36,112 bases of DNA. Origin: Monoraphidium neglectum. Taxonomy: Eukaryota > Chlorophyta > Chlorophyceae > Sphaeropleales > Selenastraceae. Below the pieces are notes generated by a model. The model did no database searches, was not told where the DNA came from, and saw only the letters and a list, made by a program, of their open reading frames with translations. The translations under genes and the position numbers were made by a program. Location: positions 1 to 36,112 of the forward strand of contig NW_014013430.1 in NCBI RefSeq assembly GCF_000611645.1, read 5' to 3'. The first letter of the stretch is position 1. Every line of letters begins with the position of its first letter. Below, piece by piece: positions 13,043 through 22,688 of the stretch.

Positions 13043-16000
13043 ATGCTGCTGTTGCTCAGATTGTTGTTGAGCAGCCGCGTGGCGCTGCGCCTCAACCTCC
13101 CTTGCCAGCTTGTCACAGTGTGATACCGCGGACCGCTGCACACCCTCCAAATCCCAGTCACGGTCACCTACTCGCTCCAAGGCAGGCGCCAAGCGACGTC
13201 CAAGGGAGATGGCACGCCGCAGGGCTGCGCCCCTGTTGCTGTCGTTGATGCCAGGGCTGCCCGCCAACACGACACCTGATGGCGTCATGGGTGACCTGAT
13301 TTGAAGCGTCCGCACTGGCGGCAGCAGCGTGGCTGTGCCGCTGGGGCCGTGCACAGAGAAAGATATCGCGCCAGAGCCGCGCGCCTGGCTGGCACGTGGC
13401 GATCTGAACGCTCGGTCCTCTTGAAGCAAGCTCGGGGCGCGGGCGAAGCTGCCGCCACGGCCGCTGCCTGGCGAAATGGTGCTCAGCCGCAGGGATGCAG
13501 CATCTTCTAGTGATGAGGCGGCCTGCAGGAGGCTGGCCCCGCGAGAAGCTGGACCTGGTGACCCGGAAGCCGCTGATGTGGCTTGCAGGCGGGATCCGGT
13601 GACGTCGCCGCTGCTGGCGAAGCTGCCGCCCCCGCCCCTGCCGCTGCTACCAGGGAGCGCAGTGCTGAGCGCCGCCCACATTGCGTCGTGCGCGATCTCG
13701 CGCGGCCTTGCACCTCCAGCCCCGCTCCTGCCGTCTCCTGCCGGATCAGCCGGTGACGGGGGCTCCTGGAGGCTGCCCTCATCTGAGGCCGTCAGCGACT
13801 GGCCGGGACGCAGCAACCCGCGCCACCCAAGAGGGTAGCCGGTCTGTGGCCGCTCCGCAGGGTGTGGGGGCGGCGAGTCGGCCCGCTCGCGGTGCATGCC
13901 ACCGCGTGACGTCGGCCTGTGGGTGCCGCCCGAGCCGTGATGCTGCTGGCTGAACACCCTGTTCCAGCGCTGGTAGGTTTTGGGGCCCAGCAGGATCTGG
14001 CCGCCTGCCGCCATGTCGCTGATGTCAGTGGCCAGGTCATACTCCTCCTGCACATGCAGTGTGAGCTGCAGGTGAGCTGAGATGCTGATCCTCCGTAAAG
14101 GGGACCCACCCTACTCAATTGCCTCACACAGATGTGTTGCGAACATTCGCGGCCATCTCCCCCTCTCACCCTTGCGCAACCCCCAACTCTGCTCACCCCG
14201 TGGTACTCAATAGCCTCCGTCACGTCATGCACAAACACGTCTTCTGGAACACCTGGGTTCATGGGGTGTAGCGACGATCAGAGGAGGCTGCAGTTCAAAT
14301 GTGCAGCTAGGAAGTGGCGGCAACGCGGAAGGTCAGCGGCAAAGACCATGCGCAAGCACAAAACTGATCACGAAACGTATCTGCATACAGGCGGTTTGTA
14401 AGTGTCAACAACAATGACTTTGCCGGGTTGTCTCCGCATCAGGCCCTAAATTCAAACTTTGACCCATGAGCCAGGCCAAAGACGTGGGCGACCGCGGGGC
14501 ATGTGAGAATCCTAACTTATTCGGCCTTCCTGTGGCGGGGCGACCCACCTGTGTTTATGCCCATGCGCACTCTCAGCCCTGCCATCACCACCGGGCCCTG
14601 GCCCGCGAGTGCGCGACGGGCTGCATCATCATGCGCCTGCGCCGTGCCCGCCAGATCCGCATTCGCCATGCCCGCAAGGCATGCATCACCCTGCATAATC
14701 GGGGACAAACACGGACATCGCGCGTCCCTTGTGAAACGCCGGCCAGGGCTTTATGCGTGGGGCCCCGCCTGCGGCATTGCTCGTGCAATGCGCGCGCAAT
14801 TGCCCTGGCTCAGACTTGCATCAGCTTCCGCCACCCTGCGGCCCTCGACCCACCAGCGTCACTGGCGCGCAGTAGGGATGCTCCAGCAGGCGGGCTGGCC
14901 AGGGGTGCGCCAGCAGCGCTGCCTGCGCTGCGACAGCCCAGGTCACCGCGTCCACGGCATCGTGGAAGGCAGCGCACATGGAGTCGCCGTCGGTGCGGAC
15001 CTCGTGGCCGCCGTGCACGTCCAGCAGCCCCCGCAAGATCTGCCCATGGTTGGTGGTTTCAAGTGGCAGGGGCGAGGAGGTGGGCAGAATTGCAGGAGAG
15101 TTGATGACAAATGTTGTCGGGATCCCAGCATCCAGGTGAAGGCTGCCGGCCACACAGCTGGGTGCCTTGCACTGGATGTTCGCCCCCCCCCGCCAAGATT
15201 GAACAGGGGCAAAGGCCACTCGCTGGGGGATACAACCACATTACTGAGCTCATGTCGAGCAACCCCTTCCACCATCCGCCCGTCCGCCCACCCCACCTTG
15301 TTGTGGCGCTCCACCGCGTCATCCATGACATCAGCGTCCCACTCCCACAGCTGTGTGCTGCCCTCCACGTCTGTAACCACCCACGTGACCATCACATCGG
15401 CCACCGACAATACGCCTTCACCACGCCCCTTGAGTTGCAGCATGTGACGCGCGATACGGAGGGACGTCAAGCCGCTGGTGCAGCGCCACGCTGGTACCAA
15501 TGCTCCAGAATGTACATACCCTACCAGCCATTCCCACATTGTAAAATCCTTGGCCGCTTAGCGTTTCCGCACCAGTGCAACGCTTGGGGTTCCAGGGAAG
15601 CGGCTCAGCTTGTCCGCCAGGCGCGCATCCTCAGCATGCCGGCGTGCAGCCCACACCTTGCGAGCCGCGCTGACGAGGGAGCGCCTCCTGTGTGCCACAC
15701 ACACGCGTGCCCAAGTGGCGGTGCACGTCATGCAAATAAGCCGCTTAAAAAATGTGCGCAGCAGCTTGATCACGTGAGCGTTCCCTACAGCATGGATACA
15801 TGCGAATGCGCAGCCCCACCTTACGCATAGCACCAGCAGCAGCAGGGCCGCTGTCGGCAGAGCGCCCACGGCCACAGTCCTGCGCGTCCACAAACGTCGC
15901 ACTTCCCCGCTGGTGTCGGCGCAGAACAGGCGCCACGAGGCGGCTGTCGTAGCGCCGCTGTCCTGTGCCTGCCCCGCCTCCTGCACCTCAAGCTGCAGCG

Positions 16001-17000
16001 CGTCGGCTGCATGCACACAGCGGCAGCCAGAGAACCGAGTGAAGGCTGCGTCCGCGCGCACGCTGCCTCCAGATGCCAGTTGCGACGCAGAGCAAAGCAG
16101 CGCCGGCGCGTCGGACGGCGCTGCATCGTCGTCCCTTGGTGGTGCCAGGACCAGCGCGGGTGGCACAACGCACGCAACAGTGGCCAGGGCGCGCGCCGCT
16201 GCGCGCTCGCGCCGCCAGGGGTGGATGATGCCACCAACGCCGTCGCTTCTGGGGATGGTGTTGCTTGAGACTAATTCCGCCTCTGCCCAGGGGTCTGCTA
16301 TTGCGCCGCCCTTGCATGCGACTAGGGAGGTGTTCTGGGTGGGTGGGCGCGGGTGTTTTGGGCTTGAAGTTGAAGTTTGGGCTTGCCCGCAGAGGGCACA
16401 CAGGGTCCGTCACCAGCTCTCAACACCAGCTCCCGTTCTGACACTCCGCGTCTTTGCTCAAGCAGTGTCGGTGTGACAGCGCCTGTTCCCCTTCCCGTTC
16501 ATCCTCACTCGAATGTCCAGACTCGCGAGGCTTGGCAACAGCAGTCCCGGCGGCCACCCGCCCGCAAGCCCGGGGTTGTGCGCCAGGTTCAGCAGCTGCA
16601 ACGACCTCTCCAGAGAATCCCCCAGACGGACAGGCAGCGTGCCTTGCAGGCCGACGGCGGAGAGGTTTAGCGCCACCACGTCCGACGCATTTGCGCACGG
16701 CACCGGCAGAAGCGCAGCGGCATGCGCGCAGCACGAGACGCCGCTCCATGCACAATAACTGCCAATGCCTGATCCCCACGGCGGATGGCTGGGCGTTCCT
16801 GGCTGCAGGCTGGGTTGTAGGGCATCTGACAGCGCAATGAGGGCGGCGCGCGCTGCAGGATCATCGCCATCCTCTGCACCACTGCTGCTTGCATCGACCC
16901 CACGTGCGACTCGCGCGCCTGCCGCCGTTGCGGCGGCAAGCGCCAGCAGCGGCAGCAGCAGCAGCAGTGGTACTTGGGAACTCCTCGCTGCCATGGCCAT
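7245..17000 (-). CDS. LRR-receptor adenylate cyclase with tandem class III cyclase domains
   Basis: Predicted to make cAMP inside the cell under control of an extracellular LRR domain. Exons (minus): 17000-16509, 16334-15820, 15687-15573, 15428-15297, 15039-14854, 14690-14549, 14252-14197, 14047-12814, 12676-12357, 12029-11610, 11462-11417, 11222-11086, 10935-9722, 9599-7970, 7774-7619 and 7442-7245 (TAG). They total 2330 residues with all phases closed. Residues 1-29 form a signal peptide. About 60-175 are an LRR N-cap with two or three repeats (SYCAWSGVSC, DVVALNLSAVGLQGTLP). The membrane helix is 317-335, followed by RRRR. Cyclase domain C1 has metal Asp394 and Asp437 but Asp550/Asp554 where Asn/Arg are expected. 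C2 has Ser1252 and Gly1295 in place of the two Asp, and keeps Lys1291, Asp1412, Asn1419 and Arg1423. Roughly 520- and 790-residue polyQ-containing insertions split each domain before its last strand. Least certain borders: the donor of exon 3, the acceptors of exons 4 and 15, and whether exon 16 is the true end. Confidence 0.9.
9019..9100 (-). repeat. Coding CAG/CAA-rich tract (polyQ, cyclase C2 insertion)
   Basis: CTG repeats on the plus strand read CAG on the coding strand. They give a Q-rich stretch with E and R interruptions at about residues 1836-1863 of the receptor cyclase, inside the insertion of the second catalytic domain. Confidence 0.9.
9348..9418 (-). repeat. Long pure CAG tract coding polyglutamine (cyclase C2 insertion)
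   Basis: About two dozen uninterrupted CTG units on the plus strand encode polyglutamine at about residues 1730-1754 of the receptor cyclase. Purity and length suggest it is length-unstable. It lies in exon 14, upstream of the final strand of the second cyclase domain. Confidence 0.95.
9962..10030 (-). repeat. GCAGGAGCA-type minisatellite coding Ala/Gly repeats
   Basis: Repeated CTGCTCCTG units on the plus strand encode repeated Ala-Gly-Ala units in exon 13 of the receptor cyclase. This is part of the low-complexity insertion that follows the Asn/Arg motif of C2. Confidence 0.85.
12994..13042 (-). repeat. CAG tract coding polyglutamine (cyclase C1 insertion)
   Basis: Sixteen or so CTG units on the plus strand encode polyglutamine at about residues 882-898 of the receptor cyclase. 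It lies in exon 8, inside the insertion that splits the first catalytic domain, and is the counterpart of the tract in the C2 insertion. Confidence 0.92.
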
Positions 17001-17430
17001 GCCTCACAGCAGATACTCTCCGCCCCGGTCAGTCTACGCTACGCTCGATGTCATGGTTGACTGGAGCCTCGTTTGAACACCATGCTGCGTGTAAGTTGAT
17101 AAATTATCAGATACATAACATCAGTGTAAGCCTAGGCCATCGATACCGTTGTTGGCGTTCTTGTTCACCTCGTCTTCACACCACGACATGCAGCGAAGAG
17201 CAGCTGCCAATCAAGCGCAAACGGCGAAATCCTGCTTGAAGCATCAGCGTGTCGCTACATCACCATCAAAATATTCACACAAAAACGAGCTATCCTTCAC
17301 CGCCTCCTCCACCGCTCATCCCGGGGGTCGTCAAGGCCAACGGCTTAGCCCGCTGCACTGCGGCGATCGTGTACACGACGACATAAAAGAGCAACGCATT
17401 AGGCTTACTGGCATTCAAGCACAGGGCACT
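17001..17430. promoter_or_regulatory. Bidirectional promoter region between receptor cyclase and CBS gene
   Basis: These 430 bases separate the ATG of the minus-strand cyclase from the proposed ATG of the plus-strand CBS gene, so both promoters must share it. It is visibly more AT-rich than the flanking exons near 17090-17130. It contains an inverted pair of GATA-type cores, TGATAAATTATCA at 17097-17109, followed directly by another GATA. The motif is seen; its function is inferred. Confidence 0.5.
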
Positions 17431-19330
17431 ATGTATTTGACGGAGCTGTTGCGGGGGACAGCGCTGGATTCCCTCCTGGTGGGGGGCCGGCAATGGCGCC
17501 CTCCTGGGAGCACACAGCTGGTTGCCTTTACGGACGCCGCCACTGTAGGGCATGCCCTGGAGAAGCTACTCTCAGAGGGCCTGAGGACCGCACCCATCGT
17601 AGCAGCAGGCGCCGGCGTGGCAGCCACGCCGAGCGGCGAGGTGTCGCAGGGCGGTTTCCCAGTGCCCACTATGCGCGGCTACGTCGAGGCTGCCGCGGTG
17701 ATTGAGGAGCTGCTGCAAGGTAACACACAATCAAGTGGCGAAATCCAGGGGCATTTCTAGTTTTGATAGGAATGCGATGATGGGAGAGGTATGGCGCTTA
17801 TCGCCAAAGGAAGCTCGCATGCAGGAGGGGGCATTGCTGATACCCAAGTGGGGCCGAGCCAACAAGCATGCACCCCCCTGGCGTTCCCATGCTGTGCACT
17901 ACAGGCCTACCAGAGCTGACATGGCCGCCCTCGGCTGCTGATCTGGAGGTTGCCGGCGCCCGGCTGTGCGCCCTGCCGCTGGCCAGCCTGCTTCGCACGC
18001 CCTCTGCGAGCGCTGCATCCACGACGCCGCCTGGCGCATGCGCGCAGGCGGGGTGTGCCTGGCCCTCGGTGGACCTCAAGGCGTCCCTGCTGGACGTGGT
18101 AGGCGCGTTTGTGCACAGCCACTCGCAGCACTTGCTCGTCCTGGGGCCAGGCAGGGAGGTCGTCAGCGTTGTGTCTCAGAGTGACATCGTCAGGTGGGGA
18201 TATGGGGCTGGCTTTGGGGGTGTGGCTGGGCTGCCAAGGAGTATTGGGGCGCCATGTGACCTGCCACCATCATGACTGGCTGCGACGTCATAGACATCAC
18301 CCGGGCTGCGTGGAGCCTGCCAAGGCTTGTGCGTGGTGGGTGCAGCAGCCATGGCGGCAAGTCGTTCCTCCTGGCAACCGACGACTGACACCCCCCTCCT
18401 CACCTGAAAATCCCCACCTTGGTAATCCTGAATTCAAGGTTCTTGGCCGCCAACCTGGCCTCGTCGGGTGACCTGGCAAACAGCACCCTTGCCGTGCTGG
18501 GCCTGGCCGGACGCGCCCTGGCTGGCAACGGGCGGCGCACCACCGCTGAGCGGCACTCGGGACTGGCGCGCGCGTCGAGCCCCAGGACAGACGCAGCACA
18601 ATGCCCCACTGTCTTGGGCGGCGGCGGCGGCCCCTGCGCTGGCCGCGATCACAGCCACAGCCACAGCGGCGGCGGCAGGGCCGTGGGGTGGAAGCTGGTG
18701 ACTGTGCCGGAGAGCTCGAGCGCACTGGACGCCCTCAGGTGCGCAGGTCGTGCCCATCTTGGCGCTCATTGCGTCTACAGCGAATGAGTCGGGTTTTGCC
18801 GCTCTCAGCTTGGCCACTCTTGACTGAATAGGTAAGGGGCCACAAGAGCCCTGGCCCTGCTGTGCTTTGTGATTTTAAACGACAGCTCTTGGCCACCCCA
18901 GCTTATCTGCCACCCTTATTTCCCCCCACGCAGAGTGATGCACGCCAAGGGCGTGTCGGGCGTTGCAGTGGTGGGGCGCCAAGGCGACCTGGTCGGCCAC
19001 TTTGGGGCGTCTGACGTGCGCTGCCTCTCGGCGGGCGTGTTTCACCAGCTGCTGGCACCAGTCAGAGAGTTCCTGTTGCAGGTGCCGCGGCCCCCACGCT
19101 GCAGCGGCGGCGGCGGCGGCGGCGCAGCGCTCGAGCAGGCTGCATCGGCTGCATCAGCGCCGCTGGCCGGGCGTGTGCTGTGCGCGCAGCCGACATCAAC
19201 GCTGGGGATGCTGGTGACTGCGCTGGTGCGGCAGCGCGTGCACCGCGTCTACATCACTGACACAGATTGCGCGCCTGTGGGGGTCGTGACCTGCACGGAC
19301 GTGCTTGATGCACTAGGGGGTCGGGCATGA
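17431..19330 (+). CDS. Four-CBS-domain protein, SNF4/AMPK-gamma-like
   Basis: Exons: 17431-17719, 17905-18193, 18439-18738 and 18934-19330 (TGA). They give 424 residues with closed phases. It carries four CBS-type units, recognised by their sheet-helix pattern and D-(I/V) endings: AATVGHALEKLLSEGLRTAPIV; DLKASLLDVVGAFVHSHSQ with VVSVVSQSDIVR; SSALDALR with GVSGVAVV and LVGHFGASDVR; and TLGMLVTALVRQRVHRVYI with VGVVTCTDVLDAL. CBS pairs bind adenosine ligands such as AMP, ATP or SAM; four in one chain is the layout of AMPK gamma/SNF4 subunits. No kinase or beta-subunit glycogen-binding module is present. The start is the ATG directly before TELLRGTALDSLL; the same frame stays open upstream, so a longer N-terminus is possible. 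Glycine-rich and low-complexity inserts sit between the motifs. Divergent from the receptor cyclase. Confidence 0.88.
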
Positions 19331-20382
19331 AATCCTGGTCACAAGGCGCCTCACAGCGAAAACGCAAGTGGACGATGACTGGCCTGGGTGGGTGGGCTGC
19401 TACACGAGGCAAGTGGTGGCAGTACCTCAACGTACTGGTCGGCTGCTGGACGGTTGCTTTCTTGACGGTTGCTTGCCGCCTGTGCAGTCACTTGCGCTGC
19501 ATCCAAATTGGCAGTTCCCGCACCTGCGCCTGGGCACTGGCTGCCAGCCATCCGTACTCCTACAGCATGGGCCTATTTGTTGTTGCCGCGCACAGTGCAG
19601 CAAGCTGCAAATCCTTGCTGCTAGGCATTTGTGTACTGGACTGCGAGCCTATTGCAGCGCCATCCCGCTGCATTTGGGCACCTCAAGGCAAACGGTGCTG
19701 CGAAGCACACACAACTAGAGAGGGCTGAAATTGTATTGATTTCCACAATTGCACCGTCGTCCATGCCGTGCTGTGCTGGTGAGAGAGTGACCCACTGGCA
19801 TTGGACTGCGATTGTGGGTCAATCCGGCCTTAGAGGACATTGACCAGCCCTTGCTTGGATACCGAGTTGCCATGGCAACTCGGTATTCAAGCAATTTTAT
19901 CTCACTCACCCAGTTATGTGATGGTGGAGTCGCATGCATGTTTGTTTGGTGCCCAAAGCATGGACCACCTAACAGCCGCACCTCTTCCTGTATGAATCCT
20001 CCTGCGCTTTTGTGCCACTGGCCAACCTCCGGAAAGGGGTGCCAAGCATTCCCCACTCTTTTTGAGTCTCAACAGGCACTGCATGCTGGGCAGGCAGTGA
20101 TTACGTCTTGTGATGCACTCACAGACAAGCAATATGCATTACGGCTCAAGGATAGGCAATACAGCACAATCAAATCAACTCAACTGTGCAAGGAGTCTTC
20201 GCATTCACCAAGCACCACATATTCTCGTAATCTATTGGCCTTTGGAAAGCGGGCTGCTCTTAGACATTAGGACAGCATCACCGCTGTTCAAAGACGGCCT
20301 TGGTACAAGCAGAGTGGTAAGCGGCCGTGACAGCACCAGCAACATTTCTACGCAGAACCATACGAGCCCTTGGTTGTTGCAG
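19331..20382. other. Convergent intergenic region (about 1.05 kb)
   Basis: Lies between the stop codons of the CBS gene (+) and the coiled-coil gene (-). It should hold both 3' UTRs, but I see no TGTAA motif on either strand near the expected ends and no convincing exon. Its notable content is the palindrome at 19851-19894, listed separately. Confidence 0.6.
19851..19894. repeat. 44-base near-perfect palindrome without spacer
   Basis: Arms 19851-19872 and 19873-19894 pair over 22 positions with no loop. The only mismatch is a G opposite T at 19858/19887, which would still wobble-pair in RNA. The centre, GTTGCCATGGCAAC at 19866-19879, is the palindromic form of the RFX-factor X-box. It could extrude as a cruciform, fold as a hairpin in a CBS-gene 3' UTR, or be a transposon remnant. 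No target-site duplication is visible. Confidence 0.9.
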
Positions 20383-22189
20383 CTATTGTTTTGCAGACTG
20401 CAGCGGAGGCAACAACCGTTTCACCCCACCACCTTTTGATGGGCTGCCTTGATTCTGGATGGCCGACAAGAACGGTGACAAGACAGCACCAGCCTTTCGC
20501 ATTGGCTCCGTAGCAGATCCGTAAGCGGCACCTACCCCAGCCGACAGCGAGCTCTGCCGGCTGCCTCCACTGCCTTGTGCCACGATCTGCTGCAGCTGTA
20601 TGCCTGCCAGTGAATTGAGCAAGGCTGGCGAGCCTAAGTGGTAGTTCCGCCTGCCTCCAACGCTTCCGCTCCTCTGCTGCACCCCGTTGGGCGCCCCGCC
20701 ATTGACAACAACAGCGGCTGCGCTGCAGTCGCCACTGCCACCCTCTGCACTGCCTTCTGACGAGGCGGCAGAGTGTCTGCTGCTCCTCCTGCTGAGACCC
20801 TCTGATGGCTGCACTTGGAGGAGCCGCACCGCTGAGCAATTCAACCCGGCAGCAATTGCCGATGGAGCAGCTGGAGCGCCAGCGAGCTTGCCTCCGACAG
20901 ATAGTCCAAGCTGGACCCCGACCATGGCGCGCAGGCTACTGCTTGCCGCCTGCAGGTCGAGCACACTGGGCGGTGGGGCGCGCGCCGCCGAGTGGGCGTC
21001 CACCTCCTCCTCCAGCGCAGTGCGCAGCGCTTCAACTGCCACCGCAAGCGCATCTGCCTCGAATTCAAGCGCCGCCCGCAGCTGCCCGCTCACTGCTTCC
21101 ACAGTCAACACGCTCAGCGGCTGCTGCAGCGCCGCCACAGGGCCGGGGACCGCCGATGCCAAGCCCACACTGATGCCCAAACATCCACTGCAGCCGCCGG
21201 CCGCACGCTTTTTTGCACTGCCCGTGCGCTCCGTAATGGCATCGCCGCGCTCCCAGCTGCCCCAGGATGCGGCAGTGCTTGGTCGGCTGCTGGCGGTTGA
21301 CGGCCGTGAAGACGACGATGCCTACAAAGCAAGGGATGGCCATTGAAGCATGCACAGCAAGTAGCTGACTTCATAATGAAAGCTGCAGTGTTCTGCGGCC
21401 AGTTTTCAGAGCTCCCTGTTGCGATAGGAGTCGCCAAGCTGCCAAAAATGCGCTCCAGAGCACCCTCCACACAACGCTCGCGAGCCCTACCCGCGAGACT
21501 GCCGCAACATAGCTGGCGACACTGCTCTCGCGGCTGGGCAGGCGCGCCGACACGGCGGGAGCCAGTGACACTCCCACCGGCGCTCCTGACGCTGCGCCTT
21601 TTGGCTGCTGCAGTTGCTGCAGCAGCATGATAATTTCAGCTTCCAGCTGTTGATGAAGGTCGCAACGGCACATCGAATCAATTTGCAGCACAGGTGCAAG
21701 GAAGGAGGCTGCTCACGAGAGGTGGTTTATTGCAGGCTACTTGAAAGTGGAACCATCACGATGATGGCACCACCCTCCCTAACAATCCTGATATACCTCC
21801 ACCCACCATGCGCCGCTGCGGGCTACTGCACAGTGTCAGACGCTGCAGGGCCACTGCGTTGGAGGCCGCCACTCCGTCCAGCAGCTCCGCCAGAGCCACC
21901 GCCTCCTGGTGGGCCTCCTCGTTCGCGCGAATCAGGTCACGCCCAACCACGCGTGCAACCTGTATGTGTGCGAGTTTTGCATTATTGGCTGCTGCGGTTG
22001 CAACACATGCTGCGGTTTTACGCGTCATATGTAAGCGCACCACCTTGTGGCCGCTCACCGCACCATCAGCGCTGCTGCGTCAGCAGCACGCGGGCAACTG
22101 CGCACCTCCTCCTGCTCCGCGGCTGGGACATGCAGCTTTATAACGTCCCAAATCAGCGGCTGAATACCGCTGGACTGTAGATCGCCCAT
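20383..22189 (-). CDS. Coiled-coil protein, possibly CCDC24-like
   Basis: Proposed exons (minus): 22189-22106 (ATG), 21959-21855, 21646-21491 and 21207-20383 (TGA), giving 389 residues. Exon 1 (SGIQPLIWDVIKLHVPAAEQ) and exon 2 (VARVVGRDLIRANEEAHQEA) join cleanly in phase 0. The donor of exon 2 and the acceptors of exons 3 and 4 are less sure because several in-phase choices exist. Helical, charged segments include LEAEIIMLLQQLQQ and VEAVSGQLRAALEFEADALA followed by VEALRTALEEEVDAH. The order of an N-terminal L-W-(E/D)-hydrophobic-H-V-P helix and a later long acidic coil recalls animal CCDC24, a coiled-coil protein of poorly known role. That resemblance is from memory and unverified. The C-terminal 130 residues are Ser/Gly-rich and look disordered. 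No enzyme domain or membrane segment is visible. Confidence 0.62.
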
Positions 22190-22296
22190 CTCCAGACGCG
22201 AGTCAAACTCCGTACGTCTACAGAGAGCGGCGCAGATGATGATTGCGAACGAAAATAATGACGCTGAGAAAAGTCACCAAGGTGTGGCGATGCATA

Positions 22297-22338
22297 CGAC
22301 ACTTTACGACACTTTTTCGACGACACTGCATGGTGTCG
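22297..22338. repeat. CGACAC(T) repeat cluster with hairpin
   Basis: CGACACTTT occurs at 22297-22305 and 22307-22315, CGACACT at 22321-22327, and the inverted form GTGTCG at 22333-22338. The last two can form a stem with a six-base loop. The cluster sits about 110 bases upstream of the coiled-coil gene start, where promoter elements are expected. Confidence 0.7.
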
Positions 22339-22582
22339 CCACGCACTGCACAACAGATGCGGCGATGCGAGGCAGGAGGTGCGTGCATTGCAGCGCGATG
22401 CTGGTGCTCATCAGACGTGCCCTGGGTCCAGTGCTTTGGGCGTGCGCGACCCATACAGTTGTTCCCGCAGCGACTCGACAAGATAGAGTGAAAACAACCA
22501 AATTCAGTCGTAACCCATGCGCCCCGCGGCCGGCGCATACTCCCCCCCCCCCGCCGCTTGACATACACAGTTGATGGTAGAG

Positions 22583-22587
22583 TTACA
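22583..22587 (-). terminator. TGTAA polyadenylation motif after the metal-transport-like gene
   Basis: TTACA on the plus strand reads TGTAA on the minus strand, about 100 bases after the stop codon of the MerT/HMA-like gene. This is the expected place for a chlorophyte poly(A) signal. Confidence 0.6.
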
Positions 22588-22688
22588 AAACGGGGTGTGC
22601 TTGTGCTGTGTTGTCCAGCAAAGCAGCCGCTGTGATTGTCATTGCAAGAACCATACGGTGGTGTGGACGGTTCCTACGCAGCACTCCC

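Larger units (their letters stand above)
22190..22688. other. Intergenic region upstream of the coiled-coil gene (499 bases)
   Basis: Lies between the stop of the metal-transport-like gene and the start of the coiled-coil gene, both on the minus strand. It contains the CGACAC repeat cluster, a TGTAA motif on the minus strand and a C-run near 22540-22551. No exon was recognised. Confidence 0.6.

Noticed and set aside
15573..15820. Uninterrupted reading from the membrane helix through 15687 without an intron
   Set aside because: The frame stays open, but splicing AAG|GTGGGG to CACACAG|GAGG removes a Cys/Trp-rich low-similarity stretch and gives a normal basic juxtamembrane run. The alternative is not fully excluded.
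7245..17000. Receptor guanylate cyclase
   Set aside because: The specificity positions in C2 are Lys1291 and Asp1412, the adenylate-type pair, not Glu and Cys.
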